Shown here one piece after another: positions 18,335 to 27,984 of a stretch of DNA of 64,000 nt. The position numbers and the translations under genes are program-made. The DNA is from an uncultured Parabacteroides sp. GTDB lineage: Bacteria; Bacteroidota; Bacteroidia; Bacteroidales; Tannerellaceae. The DNA lies in the NCBI GenBank assembly GCA_900770835.1, contig CAAGLQ010000023.1, forward strand, positions 1 to 64,000, in the 5' to 3' direction. How positions within the stretch are numbered: position 1 is the stretch's first letter; every line of letters begins with the position of its first letter. The notes beneath the pieces were generated by a model. It was not told where the DNA came from. It saw nothing but the letters and a program-made list of their open reading frames with translations, and made no database searches.

Positions 18335-19459
18335 TTATCGGTTTGCCGGTCTCAGGCTTTCCGAACTCACATCGAACAGCTCCAGCTCTCGAACCTCCTC
18401 GAACAGGATCAAGTGTTTGTCACCCTCCCGCTTGACTGCGGACACCTTACCCAAGAATCCGAAAGGAAATGCTTCTGAGCGGCAGGGAGTGTAATAGACC
18501 TGCCCTTTCGCAGGCAAAGTCCGCCGAGGAATATTCAGTTGCAGATAGATCGCCTCGGAAACCGCAGGTGACACCAAGTAGGCTGCCAACGAATCAGCCG
18601 GTAGCACATCTTCACGCAGAGTTCGAACTTTATCATAAAACGTGGCAATGGGATGTGTCAATACCGTAGCACCAATTATGGGTAACCGCTGCCAATCCCC
18701 CTCCTTTGATAGATAAAAGCGAGAGCGTGTCACGGCATCCATCGGCTCAATCGTATAGCGATAGTTAGCCACGCCGTTGGCAGCGACACCACCCCGATAA
18801 CCGACAGACAATTGAATCTCCTCAACAGGGTCAAACCATTGGTACAGAATGCCCATCGGCGGATTCTGCAAAGTATCCGGCCCAAACATCTTAGAGGCTT
18901 TCAGCCGCTCCAGTAGAGCCTCATAATTACTGCCAAAGCGGAATTGGCAAACTAAATTCCGTTGCCCCTCATTCGTACGAATATCCAGACGGATTCGGTC
19001 TTTGACGGGTAATCCAACTTGTAGATGCTCCATCATACGAGAATAGGTCAACCCCTCCCGAGGTATAGGTTGCTCCCGATCGATAAACCCCTGCTCGTAA
19101 TAGTTTGACAAAGGGTAGTGACCAGTCTGCGCAAAGATGCTCCCCGCAAGAAACAGTCCAACTGAAATCAGGTGTAACCGCCGATAGCGATAGATCGCAT
19201 AACCTCCTTTGTTCGATGCTTGTTTTTTGCGGTGCCAGGGCCATTGAATCTGTTTGACCATCTCCATAAAAGGTTTAACACTGCTATGATAAGCCATGGA
19301 GATCGTTTCCGTATAAGTACGGTACATCAGATCCCAAGGGATATCCCGCAGTTCCCGGATGACAGGAACCCTATCCACAAGCCGCTTCGATGCAAGCTCA
19401 GGTAATGACTGTTTAGGCTCGATATCTATCGAGAAAAAAGTGCTGTTTTGATCATTCAT
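18335..19459 (-). CDS. Unassigned single-span membrane protein, large extracytoplasmic domain
   Basis: 374 aa. The start MNDQNSTFFSIDIEP at 19459 has a strong GGAGG sequence 8 bp upstream and overlaps the preceding stop by 8 bp; the longer ORF start was rejected. A basic stretch (RYRRLH) precedes one membrane span (about residues 95-110, LISVGLFLAGSIFAQ), giving an N-in, C-out topology. The roughly 260-residue outer domain is beta-rich with a C-terminal KGQVYYTPCRSEAF segment. This layout recalls bitopic VirB8/VirB10-type or adaptor proteins of secretion machines, but no sequence motif of those families was seen. Confidence 0.75.
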   Translation of the reverse strand: MNDQNSTFFSIDIEPKQSLPELASKRLVDRVPVIRELRDIPWDLMYRTYTETISMAYHSSVKPFMEMVKQIQWPWHRKKQASNKGGYAIYRYRRLHLISVGLFLAGSIFAQTGHYPLSNYYEQGFIDREQPIPREGLTYSRMMEHLQVGLPVKDRIRLDIRTNEGQRNLVCQFRFGSNYEALLERLKASKMFGPDTLQNPPMGILYQWFDPVEEIQLSVGYRGGVAANGVANYRYTIEPMDAVTRSRFYLSKEGDWQRLPIIGATVLTHPIATFYDKVRTLREDVLPADSLAAYLVSPAVSEAIYLQLNIPRRTLPAKGQVYYTPCRSEAFPFGFLGKVSAVKREGDKHLILFEEVRELELFDVSSESLRPANR

Positions 19460-21254
19460 TTCGATATCCTCCATCTGCATTTTCATTTAGTTTGTCCAAC
19501 ATACGCTGCCATTGGCACTCAGCCTGCTCAACTTGTCTATCCAGTCGATTGATCTCCTTCTGAAGCCGAAGCTCCGTCTCTTTTTTGTCTTTTAATTCAT
19601 CGGCCAGCTGCTTGATCTCCTGGCCTAACTTAGAGGCATCCGAGACCAGGGCCAATCGTTGCATAGCGGTCGTTAGTGTCTCCTTCGCAAGTAACGATAG
19701 GGAACTCAAATCACCATGTTCAGGCAGTTTCCCGTACGGGATATTCCCAAACTGTGTACGTATCCTTTGAATAAGCTCTGGTGGAAACTGCTTGTAGTTT
19801 TGCACGACATAGTCACATTGCCAAGCCGACAGCTCCAGATCGTTGGAACTATTGTTAATCAAGATGATTAGCTCGTTCACACCACTCGCCTGCGATTGAT
19901 CATCAGCGTACGGATGAGTGACAAAATAGCTGGCTACCTGAAGAGCAGCGCCCTTAAACCGTTGCGTGGCATGCTCAATGGTCAGGTCACGTTGTGCCTT
20001 GTCGTAGCCCTCCTTGAATTGGGTGACCTGTTCCAATTGTGACTGAACGGACGGAATGCGTTGTAACGCCTCCTCTCGTTGCTCCTCAGACTCCTCCTCA
20101 TTTTGTGATAAGTTCTCCAAAAACTGTAAAGTCCCCTGTAAGACTTTTTCGCAGGCATCCACCAACAATTTATCCAGATCATCAAGTTTCCGTCCAGCGG
20201 CTTGGCTCATATCCAGGCCAAACTGTTTCTGGAAGAAAGGTGTGGACATGATCACATCGCCCATCACCCCACTGCGATATAAGGTATCGGAAGTCGTACC
20301 CATTCGTACGAGGTATTGCAACTGGGCACGGGTCAAGCTTGGCTCGAACGAGAAGTTGACGATCTCTCGAGCGATGGTATTCGCATCGGTAAGCCGAGTG
20401 ACACAAGCATAGTACCACTCCCGTTCGGGTCCATGCACATACCATCCTTTAGGAATCGCATATCGCCGCACATAGAGTGTCAGTTCCAAAAGCATCCGAT
20501 CCCGATCAGGATGGTTGGCATAGATCTGCCCTGATTGTATATCTACCTTATCCAACTCGGCCTTTAGGTAGTGCAGGCCCGTACGCTCCTCAGGCGGCGT
20601 ATGAATTAACGTGTCATAGTTATCGATATCCCATCCATTGCGTACATAGGCGGAGCTTCGAAAAGCATTTTCCAACACAGAGAAGATACGCAACCCCGCA
20701 CGCGCTTCGACCAACAATTCAATCTCATCCTTTATAAATACTTCATCCTCGAGATAGCGGGTGGTGATATTATAAAGGAGATTGTAGTTCTTGGAATCAT
20801 TTTCGACAGTGTATTTCAATACGGCTCTATTGCGATCACGGACCAGCTGATCGACATACTGTGCATAATCATCATAGTTTGTCTCCTTGTTACGCAGCTC
20901 CGTAGGCATAATCTGTTTGTACTTCGCATAACCGCACTCCAGGATCGTCAGTTGATAGACTGCAGCCATTTTACTGACAAATTGGATATAGTGATCATTA
21001 TCCGAGCCATTCAGATAGGGGATCTGCTCAATATCCTTATAGCTAAAGGCATAGACCCGCTCATTAGGGATATTCAACGGATCAGCGAAGGCACGATCCA
21101 CCTGCTCATCAACGAAACGGTTCCAATCGCTCCAACGAGTATCCGACTTGGCAATACGACGTACTGAGGTGATATGCTTCGTGTCCAGGTCATACGCTAA
21201 AAACAACCAACCGGGGTTCCCCCCTCCTACCAGATTATGCAAGAAATTCTTCAT
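19452..21254 (-). CDS. Unassigned large helical protein, coiled-coil C-terminus
   Basis: 600 aa from MKNFLHNLVGGGNPGW at 21254; an upstream ORF start at 21314 would run into the preceding gene. The first 100 residues look globular (WLFLAYDLDTKHITSVRRI); most of the remainder is helical with many Tyr, Gln and Asp residues. Residues 540-595 form a strong coiled coil (ELKDKKETELRLQKEINRL). No membrane segment and no Walker motif. It lies between two exported helical proteins and a bitopic membrane protein; a peripheral cytoplasmic component is the simplest reading. Not recognised. Confidence 0.75.
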   Translation of the reverse strand: MKNFLHNLVGGGNPGWLFLAYDLDTKHITSVRRIAKSDTRWSDWNRFVDEQVDRAFADPLNIPNERVYAFSYKDIEQIPYLNGSDNDHYIQFVSKMAAVYQLTILECGYAKYKQIMPTELRNKETNYDDYAQYVDQLVRDRNRAVLKYTVENDSKNYNLLYNITTRYLEDEVFIKDEIELLVEARAGLRIFSVLENAFRSSAYVRNGWDIDNYDTLIHTPPEERTGLHYLKAELDKVDIQSGQIYANHPDRDRMLLELTLYVRRYAIPKGWYVHGPEREWYYACVTRLTDANTIAREIVNFSFEPSLTRAQLQYLVRMGTTSDTLYRSGVMGDVIMSTPFFQKQFGLDMSQAAGRKLDDLDKLLVDACEKVLQGTLQFLENLSQNEEESEEQREEALQRIPSVQSQLEQVTQFKEGYDKAQRDLTIEHATQRFKGAALQVASYFVTHPYADDQSQASGVNELIILINNSSNDLELSAWQCDYVVQNYKQFPPELIQRIRTQFGNIPYGKLPEHGDLSSLSLLAKETLTTAMQRLALVSDASKLGQEIKQLADELKDKKETELRLQKEINRLDRQVEQAECQWQRMLDKLNENADGGYRNE

Positions 21255-21274
21255 TGAAAAATGTAGTTCGGTGA

Positions 21275-21949
21275 TTAAAAACTGATGGGAAGTCCATCGG
21301 AAATTTGCTCCCACAATCCCCCACCCTCCTCAAATCGTTTGCGCAGATGGGGTACCGAGAGATTGAGCATATAGATCGTCAATGCGGATTGCTCCAGTTG
21401 CTGCTCCGCAAGGCGTGCCAGGTGGTTTCGTTCGGATGTACGCATCATGTTTTCCTGTCCTTTACCCTCAATCACCTGTTTATACTTCTTCTCCGCTTCG
21501 TCGATATCCTCTTTCAACCGACCATACATATCAGTCAAGTTCTTAGCAAGTGGATATTTCTCAATCGACACCTTCAACGAGTCCAGATTGTTACGTGTGG
21601 TGTCCAAGCGTGCCTCGAACATATCCTTCCACTCTTGGTTATCGCTGAAATAGTCATCGATCTCCATCAACTCCTCAATTCGCTTCTGTTCTCTATCGTA
21701 GATCATCTTCGTTAGCACAGTCGCATAGCGTTGATAGTTGACGGCCTTTTTATCATAGGCATGCAGTGCCTCAAGGCCATCCTCATGGGTTTGATTGTAG
21801 AGTGGTTGTGTGCCCTGGTCGTTAGCCACGTCCACCAAGATGATGATAGACTGGCCACAGGTAGGCTGTACCAAAGCCCAAAGGAGCGCAAGTAACAGAC
21901 CCCACAGGGTCGCACGTCTTTTCGGACAATAAATATGAATCGTTCTCAT
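21275..21949 (-). CDS. Exported helical protein (signal peptide, coiled coil)
   Basis: 224 aa from MRTIHIYCPKRRATLWGLLL at 21949, the start that exposes a textbook signal peptide (basic n-region, LLLALLWALV core, end near PTCGQ); the longer ORF start is rejected. The mature part is hydrophilic with long amphipathic helices (RIEELMEIDDYFSDNQEWK, KKYKQVIEGKGQENMM) and a C-terminal proline/glycine-rich end. It is 13 bp from the next gene, another exported helical protein of similar design, so they may be paralogues or partners. VirB5-like minor pilus or adhesin proteins have this character, but no sequence proof is visible. Confidence 0.75.
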   Translation of the reverse strand: MRTIHIYCPKRRATLWGLLLALLWALVQPTCGQSIIILVDVANDQGTQPLYNQTHEDGLEALHAYDKKAVNYQRYATVLTKMIYDREQKRIEELMEIDDYFSDNQEWKDMFEARLDTTRNNLDSLKVSIEKYPLAKNLTDMYGRLKEDIDEAEKKYKQVIEGKGQENMMRTSERNHLARLAEQQLEQSALTIYMLNLSVPHLRKRFEEGGGLWEQISDGLPISF

Positions 21950-21962
21950 AATGAAAGACAGA

Positions 21963-22607
21963 TTAATGTTGGTGATATTCGGATCCCGCCCATTTTTCCA
22001 TGAGCTGTTTATCCAGACGCAGTGATCGTCCGATTTGCTGAATACGTCCAAGTTCCAAGGAGATATCCTTGAGTTGTTCTTCGGATTCGATCAGAAGTTC
22101 GTTACGGTCGGCGTTAGAGCGTTGGAAAAGAAAACCCTCTTTTTCAGTAGCCTCTTTAAATATTGTCTCGGCATTATCCACCTCTTCTTCTAATTGCATG
22201 AGTCGCTCTGTGAAGTATTTTCGAGCATGTGGATTCTGACCCAATAAAGACTGTGCCTCGTTGATGTTATCCTTTAGCTGTTTCAGATCCTTCTGAAAAC
22301 GTTGAATACGCACACTATCCGTGTAGAAACTATACACTGTGGTTAATGCGGTGTATTCGCGCTTGCGTAGCTGCCCTATTTGATCCAGCATATGTCCCGT
22401 CGCCATAGCTTCGGCAGTGAATTCCGCACAGACCAGATTGATCTTTGTAATCCACTTCTTCTGAATCTGGATAAAGTGCTCCTCCACCGCATGGTGGCCA
22501 GGCCCAGTCACATACACAAATCCGAAAGCGCCACTAGGTTGCGTGCTTATCAGGATAACTGCCCCAAACAGGGCTAACTCTTTTAGTATATAGTTCAACG
22601 ATCTCAT
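21963..22607 (-). CDS. Exported helical protein, VirB5-like by architecture only
   Basis: 214 aa. Signal peptide (MRSLNYILKELALFGAVILI then STQPSGAFG), followed by a mature domain made almost wholly of long helices (KRLMQLEEEVDNAET-like heptads, SEEQLKDISLELGRIQQ). No cysteine pairs or enzymatic motif. The size, signal peptide and all-helical mature form match what is seen for VirB5/TraC-type periplasmic proteins of type IV secretion, but that is architecture and not sequence similarity. It is encoded directly after the bPH2 protein gene. Confidence 0.75.
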   Translation of the reverse strand: MRSLNYILKELALFGAVILISTQPSGAFGFVYVTGPGHHAVEEHFIQIQKKWITKINLVCAEFTAEAMATGHMLDQIGQLRKREYTALTTVYSFYTDSVRIQRFQKDLKQLKDNINEAQSLLGQNPHARKYFTERLMQLEEEVDNAETIFKEATEKEGFLFQRSNADRNELLIESEEQLKDISLELGRIQQIGRSLRLDKQLMEKWAGSEYHQH

Positions 22608-22622
22608 GATGATTCCTCCTTT

Positions 22623-23150
22623 TTAATGGTTCCCGATTTCATAAATTCGTTTTCTACGACGTTGCAACTCCACTCGATGACGGATCTCTGCCTGTAGTTC
22701 CCGCATACGAGGAATACCATAGATACAGAGTACTCCAGTCGTCACATCGGTAGAAACAATATAAAAACTGGTCAATCCCAGGAAACGCTCAAGGATACTC
22801 TGTTTATAGACATAGTCATTGATGCGATAAAGCTCCAGATAATCCTCTCGCCTGGCGAATACACCCCGACGGTAACAGATCTCTTCCTCCGTAATGATCC
22901 ACTGCGTACAATAGATAGATATTACCGCATGACACATGCCGAGGCAGCTGATGAACGCTATCGCAATCAAGGCATAGTGTAGCCAACGACTGATCACTGG
23001 CAAAAGAGTCCATGCTAACATGGTGACAAGATAGACTAGTACAGGCAGCAAGGCCTGTATGAACACATACCGAAACTGAGGACGTATCACGATGTCTGGT
23101 AATGGCTCTATTTGATGCTCATAATCATATTCAATTGTATTCGTATCCAT
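22623..23150 (-). CDS. bPH2 (DUF304/YdbT-like) membrane protein
   Basis: 175 aa. Two adjacent hydrophobic segments (about residues 28-50 and 55-80; LPVLVYLVTMLAWTLLPV and WLHYALIAIAFISCLGM) are followed by a compact beta domain with the hallmarks of the bacterial PH domain type 2: ITEEEICYRRGVFARREDYL, IPLYRIND-like LYRINDYVYKQSILERFLGL, and IVSTDVTTGVLCIYGIP. These domains sit on the cytoplasmic face; they are common in bacterial membrane proteins and their ligands are poorly known. It is the only member of this stretch of the block with a recognisable fold. It ends in a basic RRRKRIYEIGNH tail. Confidence 0.85.
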   Translation of the reverse strand: MDTNTIEYDYEHQIEPLPDIVIRPQFRYVFIQALLPVLVYLVTMLAWTLLPVISRWLHYALIAIAFISCLGMCHAVISIYCTQWIITEEEICYRRGVFARREDYLELYRINDYVYKQSILERFLGLTSFYIVSTDVTTGVLCIYGIPRMRELQAEIRHRVELQRRRKRIYEIGNH

Positions 23151-23173
23151 ACATATTATAATTAAGGTGTTTG

Positions 23174-24412
23174 TTATGCCGTTGATTGGGGCTGCCCTAT
23201 CGCATAAGCATAGGCTTTCTGAGGGGTCTTACGCGCTTTCAGGCAATCATTCCAATCTTTAAACCAAACCGAGATTTCTTTCTCATCAGGCTGCTCACTT
23301 CGTGCGTTGTCGGTAAATCTCGGTTTATGAACCAACACATTGTACCGAAACCCCGTAGCTTGTGAGAATGCCCAAAGCGAAAGATTCTCTTTAGCCAACA
23401 AGAAACGTTGCTCGTTATAGGTGAACTCGATCTCACCATCTTTCTCGACAATGAGGTAATCCTTTCCAGCCAAAGTCAGTGCCGTGAAAATATCAAAGCA
23501 TGCACCCGCATAGTCATTGTCAAAGCAGCAGACAAACCTAGCCATCTTATAATAGTCTCTGAGAGCCAGAATCTGCTGGCGGGTGACTCGTCCCCCCACT
23601 GAGACAAAAACCAAAGTCGCCAAGCGATGTTGAATCTTCATTCGATTGATTTCGTAGTAACTCATCGCATCAATAGCCGATTCAAACAAGAGCACATGTT
23701 CGACCTCCCAAGGTCTGCTATTGAACTGAGCCATCCAGCAAGCAGATACCTTGTTACCGCCCGCTGCATGTCGTTTGTAATCGACATTGCGAATCTCAAA
23801 ATTGCAGATATCGGTTTTCCCGGGCTCATAATAGGGAAATGCAGTGTTAAAAAACCGAGGATTCCGTTTTTGCGCCACCGAACGAATGAAGGGAGCAAAC
23901 TTATCTACAGTCAATGTATTCAAGCAACGTGTGTCAGTCAGAAAGAACCGATTGACTGGTCTCAACGGTTCAACGATGTACGTCCCCACATCAAACGTAT
24001 AGGGTTTGTCTAATCTAGTCTTACCCCCAGTAGCGGTACGAACCGGGGTATCCATCGGCATGCCCAGTAGCGCCGTCAGCACCTGACTCACTCTTGCGTA
24101 CTCGGACGTCGAACTAGTTCGGGATGACGTAAAGACACAGCAATGGGTCTCAAACTCGTTGATATGATTCTGGATGAATTTAATCAAATCGCCCTTATCG
24201 AAGCTGTTGCCCGGGTTGAAATAATGGTTGTTAAATGTAGAGCCACTATTGGCAACAACGATGTTTTCAATGAAACCACCCTGACCGTCCGGAATACCCA
24301 TACAGACACTACTCCCCTTCCCCTTCTCGGGACGAAGCACATATCCGATTTTTTCCGCTGCCTTTACAATAGGGATGCGTGACCGGCAATCCTTGTAATC
24401 AACCCTGTTCAT
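23174..24412 (-). CDS. Toprim-domain plasmid primase-like protein (412 aa)
   Basis: N-terminal half (1-190) resembles the DNA-binding/accessory part of plasmid DUF3991-type Toprim proteins (IPIVKAAEKIGYVL start). The Toprim core follows: the glutamate in VLLFESAIDAMSY and the acidic pair in FVCCFDNDYAGACFD, with a C-terminal KDWNDCLK motif common in these proteins. The predicted role is primer synthesis or single-strand processing during conjugation or replication. No zinc-finger cysteine set was seen. It starts 3 bp after the stop of the larger Toprim protein, so the two are co-translated and probably cooperate. Confidence 0.85.
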   Translation of the reverse strand: MNRVDYKDCRSRIPIVKAAEKIGYVLRPEKGKGSSVCMGIPDGQGGFIENIVVANSGSTFNNHYFNPGNSFDKGDLIKFIQNHINEFETHCCVFTSSRTSSTSEYARVSQVLTALLGMPMDTPVRTATGGKTRLDKPYTFDVGTYIVEPLRPVNRFFLTDTRCLNTLTVDKFAPFIRSVAQKRNPRFFNTAFPYYEPGKTDICNFEIRNVDYKRHAAGGNKVSACWMAQFNSRPWEVEHVLLFESAIDAMSYYEINRMKIQHRLATLVFVSVGGRVTRQQILALRDYYKMARFVCCFDNDYAGACFDIFTALTLAGKDYLIVEKDGEIEFTYNEQRFLLAKENLSLWAFSQATGFRYNVLVHKPRFTDNARSEQPDEKEISVWFKDWNDCLKARKTPQKAYAYAIGQPQSTA

Positions 24413-24415
24413 TTA

Positions 24416-26953
24416 CTAACTTATGCTTTTACCTCTTCCTTTTCTATCCGTATTATCTGCCCCCTGACCATTTCGTTGAGAGAGACGTTCGTTGGCTTTA
24501 TTGATACGATCATCAATTGCCTGCTGTGCCTTTGTCTTGGCATCGCTTACCTTTTTGGCAGTTCCCTTCAGGTTCTTGATTTCTTGCGCCTTCTCCCAAC
24601 GGTCACAACCCAATCGATCGTTCCAATCTTTAACCGTCTTATCTTTCATCTTGCTCGTGTTTATGTCATAGTCCTGATAATCGGATTTCTCAGGTTGCAA
24701 CACAGTTAAGGCAAGCTCATAATTCGGCAATTGCTCACGTACACGGAAGATGCTAATGTCATTGATATTCATACGAGCCTCTCTATCACCGATCATGACC
24801 AGTAGATTCATCTCGTATTTTTCGAAACGGACCATACGTACGGGTTTGCCGTTCGCATCTAATAGGGGTTCACCATCGGGATTTTTCACGATATCAGTAG
24901 ATACTTTTTTATATTCGTTATCTATCAACTCTTTCTCTCTCTCTTTCGTAAGCTCTGCCAAAGGTATCTCTGCTGCATCCACTAAGATGCGCTGTTTAGT
25001 TTCACGCACTACTTGTTTCGACCATATCTTATTCAGCTCGTAGGTGTAGCGACGACCCGCAGGATCGATATCAAAACAAGCATACACCTCCGCCTGTGGT
25101 ACCAGACTCTTGACTGTCAATCCCTGCTTCGTGGAGAATTGACCTGCTACAGACACTAGCAAATCCTTGTTTATATCAAACCTAGGTTCTTTGCTGTTTT
25201 TCTCAGCCAGCCTCCGGTCAACCTCTATAAAACTGATGGCATCCAACGCAGACTCGAAAAAGAACACTCGGCGCACTTCTGCAAACGGAATCTTGCAGGC
25301 CATCCAAACACCTTCCGAAGTGTTCGTGTTCGCTGCATTGTGTTTCATGCCCCTCGCCTTAAGCTCGTAACCGCATAGTTCCATCTCTTTCAATGATTTC
25401 GGATGAGCGGTTTCATATTCTCGTCGTTGCACCTTCTGCCCCTCAACTATTGCTTCGCTGAGCACCTTAGTCACTTTGGGTATCTTAACCACAGGGAATC
25501 CAATAACCGGCCATTGTCGATCCACTGAAAGCCTTTCCATTAAACCCCTAATGAAAGGTAATTTTTGCTTATCCGATTGAGTTAGAGAATTCCCTAACTG
25601 TTGTATCCCGGCTTCGATAATCTGCTCGTTTTGTTTGATTCGCTGTTCCAACAGCTGCTTCGTCTCCGCCTTAAGATTTGGACGCTTCAACGTATTGTTA
25701 TCATGGAATACATCAGAATAGGCCTGACATTGCTCCGCATTCCAAAAATAATCTCCATAAAACGTTCCAAATGCATCGGCACCGGTACGGCTAACACTGG
25801 CAGCCTCATCCACAACGATACCCATGAACTCATTCATCAGTTTAATTGTGGATTGAGGGATATAACGTGATCGATTCAAATAATTGAACATTTGATTATT
25901 ATATGGCTGATTGAGCTCAGGATCAAAGAAAGTTTGCGTGTACGAATAACGTCCCGTATTGAATCGAAGTCTATCATTACTAATAATGTTAGCCTGATTT
26001 TGAGGTTTAGCGCTAGCATTGCGAGGTCCATTAATATCAAATCGTTTACCATACGCTGACCACATTTTTGTCGGTTCATCTTTGGACAGTCCCATTGCCA
26101 TAGAGAACTCCAATGGATACTCATAGCTCAAAGAAACAATATCTAAGTACCCCTTACCCGTGCGAACATCGAAGCATTTATAGGGGTCTGTCATCACGAT
26201 AATCTTAGCATCACCCGCACGGAAAATGTGCGAATTAGCAGAGCTCTTATAAAGATCCTGAGAAAAGCCCATACGTTTTAGCCACGTCTCGATACGCATC
26301 TCGTTATCCGGTAGAACCCGGTTAAGGAAATCACGAATAGGCTCCGAATCATATTCTTTTGATTCCTTTTTACAGCCATTGATCCCAGCCTTCTGTACGG
26401 TTACTGGCTGCGCAACTTTTTCCGTGTTCGATTGCTCCTGATTTCGTTTAGTCTGCCTATAATCATATGTGGCAACGAAGGTATTGACTCGTAATTCCAT
26501 TTTTGTTAATGCCTCACGTGCTGCAATTACCTGCCCCCAACGGTATGCCATCAAGCTAAACACCCGAACATACCAAGCTTGTGCCAGCTTAGACTGATCT
26601 TTGGAGGTGTCCGCCTTATATTCCAACTCAAATTTTCCCTTCGCATCACTATAGAAATGAACGAAATATTCAGGGAATAGATTGGCGAAGTCAAACACAT
26701 CACCTGTCCTCATTTTTCCCTTAAAATTGCACGAAAACAAGTTGGTCTGGGGATTGACATAAATACCGTCCGGAATCCCCGGCCTAACCAAATGAATTTT
26801 GTCTGGCGTTGAATGATCCAGATCCAGAAAAAATCCCATCATAGACGCAATACGGAAGAAGGGTGGAATCCTCTCCCCATTGCGTTTCCATATCGTATTC
26901 CGAAGATCGTTCAGTGTAGATATTCTTTCTGTTGAAAATACTCTTTCTGCCAT
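24416..26953 (-). CDS. Large Toprim-domain protein (845 aa), primase-like
   Basis: Second, larger Toprim protein. The N-terminal ~400 residues are unassigned. The Toprim elements are FFFESALDAISFIEV (Glu, about residue 577) and VYACFDIDPAGRRY (acidic pair, about 635), and a KDWNDRLG motif lies near residue 797, matching the 412-aa neighbour (KDWNDCL). The C-terminal end is Lys/Arg/Asp-rich and disordered. It lacks a visible helicase domain or a CHC2 zinc finger. By family it should act on nucleic acid, most likely priming or topology changes of transferred or replicating plasmid DNA. Co-oriented with DUF4099/DUF3945-type and MobC-like genes upstream. Confidence 0.82.
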   Translation of the reverse strand: MAERVFSTERISTLNDLRNTIWKRNGERIPPFFRIASMMGFFLDLDHSTPDKIHLVRPGIPDGIYVNPQTNLFSCNFKGKMRTGDVFDFANLFPEYFVHFYSDAKGKFELEYKADTSKDQSKLAQAWYVRVFSLMAYRWGQVIAAREALTKMELRVNTFVATYDYRQTKRNQEQSNTEKVAQPVTVQKAGINGCKKESKEYDSEPIRDFLNRVLPDNEMRIETWLKRMGFSQDLYKSSANSHIFRAGDAKIIVMTDPYKCFDVRTGKGYLDIVSLSYEYPLEFSMAMGLSKDEPTKMWSAYGKRFDINGPRNASAKPQNQANIISNDRLRFNTGRYSYTQTFFDPELNQPYNNQMFNYLNRSRYIPQSTIKLMNEFMGIVVDEAASVSRTGADAFGTFYGDYFWNAEQCQAYSDVFHDNNTLKRPNLKAETKQLLEQRIKQNEQIIEAGIQQLGNSLTQSDKQKLPFIRGLMERLSVDRQWPVIGFPVVKIPKVTKVLSEAIVEGQKVQRREYETAHPKSLKEMELCGYELKARGMKHNAANTNTSEGVWMACKIPFAEVRRVFFFESALDAISFIEVDRRLAEKNSKEPRFDINKDLLVSVAGQFSTKQGLTVKSLVPQAEVYACFDIDPAGRRYTYELNKIWSKQVVRETKQRILVDAAEIPLAELTKEREKELIDNEYKKVSTDIVKNPDGEPLLDANGKPVRMVRFEKYEMNLLVMIGDREARMNINDISIFRVREQLPNYELALTVLQPEKSDYQDYDINTSKMKDKTVKDWNDRLGCDRWEKAQEIKNLKGTAKKVSDAKTKAQQAIDDRINKANERLSQRNGQGADNTDRKGRGKSIS

Positions 26954-26977
26954 AGTTTAAAGGTTTTGGTATGTTGG

Positions 26978-27970
26978 CTATATAGTTATTGCATTTGGTA
27001 ATGGTATAAAGCTTCGGCCATCGAGATCAAACGCACGACAAAAGTGCACCTCCTTGGGAAACTTGAACTCATCCTGATTCGGTCTGAGTGGAATAATCCC
27101 CACATGGTAGGTAACGACTGGCCATAGATTGGTCAAATCCCTATACCTTGCGTTCATCAAGGGGTCACAATCTGAAGATGCGATCAAATATTTATCTGCA
27201 TTTTGGACAATAGGGATGTTATGAGCATTCATATAATACTCATAGTGTGGCTTGATATCTATCTCCAAGTTAGAGAAGATCCCTGACTTGCCGACTACGG
27301 CCATCTGACCCTCGACCTCAAGCGTCTCGAATCTATTTCGTTCCACCTCTGCCTTGCCCTCCTTATTATTGGGAAACAGGAGCAACCCTACTCTACCTTT
27401 ACCCTGAACAATGTCCAACTCTTCCTGCGAAGTGATTCTTCGCTCACGGTTTACGCGATGGAAGGCCTCCAAAAGGAGCTTCTTTGTTGGAATATACCGG
27501 ACATAGGTTTGATCAACCGCTCGAATATTATTGATCGTTTTCAAGAAAAGCTCTATATCGGAATTATGAAATCTCTCGAATCGATTATTACGTTTCAAGA
27601 CCAAACACAGATATTCCACAAAGAGCAGATACACATGGTCAATAGCATCCATGTGTCCAAATTTGGTCTCCAATATTAAATTGATACCACGTGCTCGTAA
27701 CAATTTACAGGCATCCGTCTTGAGTAAGAAATCCAAAAACTTACCACCTGAATACTGAACTAGAAAAGGTATCACCTTGTCGGCCATGGTCAGCAAAAGC
27801 TGCATTTGCTTAAGTGTTATCTCTCTGGAATGGTCATAACGCGTCAAAAAATATATGACCTGTCGGCATATATATTCTCCAGAATCGTTGTCGGTTAATC
27901 CAGTGACCATCTTTTCTAACAGTGTCTGAAAAGCGTACAAATCTCTTTGACTATTCAATAACCCAGACAT
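26978..27970 (-). CDS. Unassigned soluble protein near the mobilization genes
   Basis: 330 aa with no signal peptide or membrane segment. The N-terminal ~170 residues are helical with many Leu/Tyr (FLDLLLKTDACKLLR-like); the C-terminal half is beta-rich with VGLLLFPNNKEGKAEVERN and KYLIASSDCDPLMNARYRDL. I see no metal-binding or catalytic triad pattern. It lies 14 bp downstream of the DUF4099/DUF3945-like gene and 24 bp upstream of the large Toprim gene, so its job probably belongs with DNA processing of the element. Function not assigned. Confidence 0.75.
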   Translation of the reverse strand: MSGLLNSQRDLYAFQTLLEKMVTGLTDNDSGEYICRQVIYFLTRYDHSREITLKQMQLLLTMADKVIPFLVQYSGGKFLDFLLKTDACKLLRARGINLILETKFGHMDAIDHVYLLFVEYLCLVLKRNNRFERFHNSDIELFLKTINNIRAVDQTYVRYIPTKKLLLEAFHRVNRERRITSQEELDIVQGKGRVGLLLFPNNKEGKAEVERNRFETLEVEGQMAVVGKSGIFSNLEIDIKPHYEYYMNAHNIPIVQNADKYLIASSDCDPLMNARYRDLTNLWPVVTYHVGIIPLRPNQDEFKFPKEVHFCRAFDLDGRSFIPLPNAITI

Positions 27971-27984
27971 AAGCGACCCCTCCC

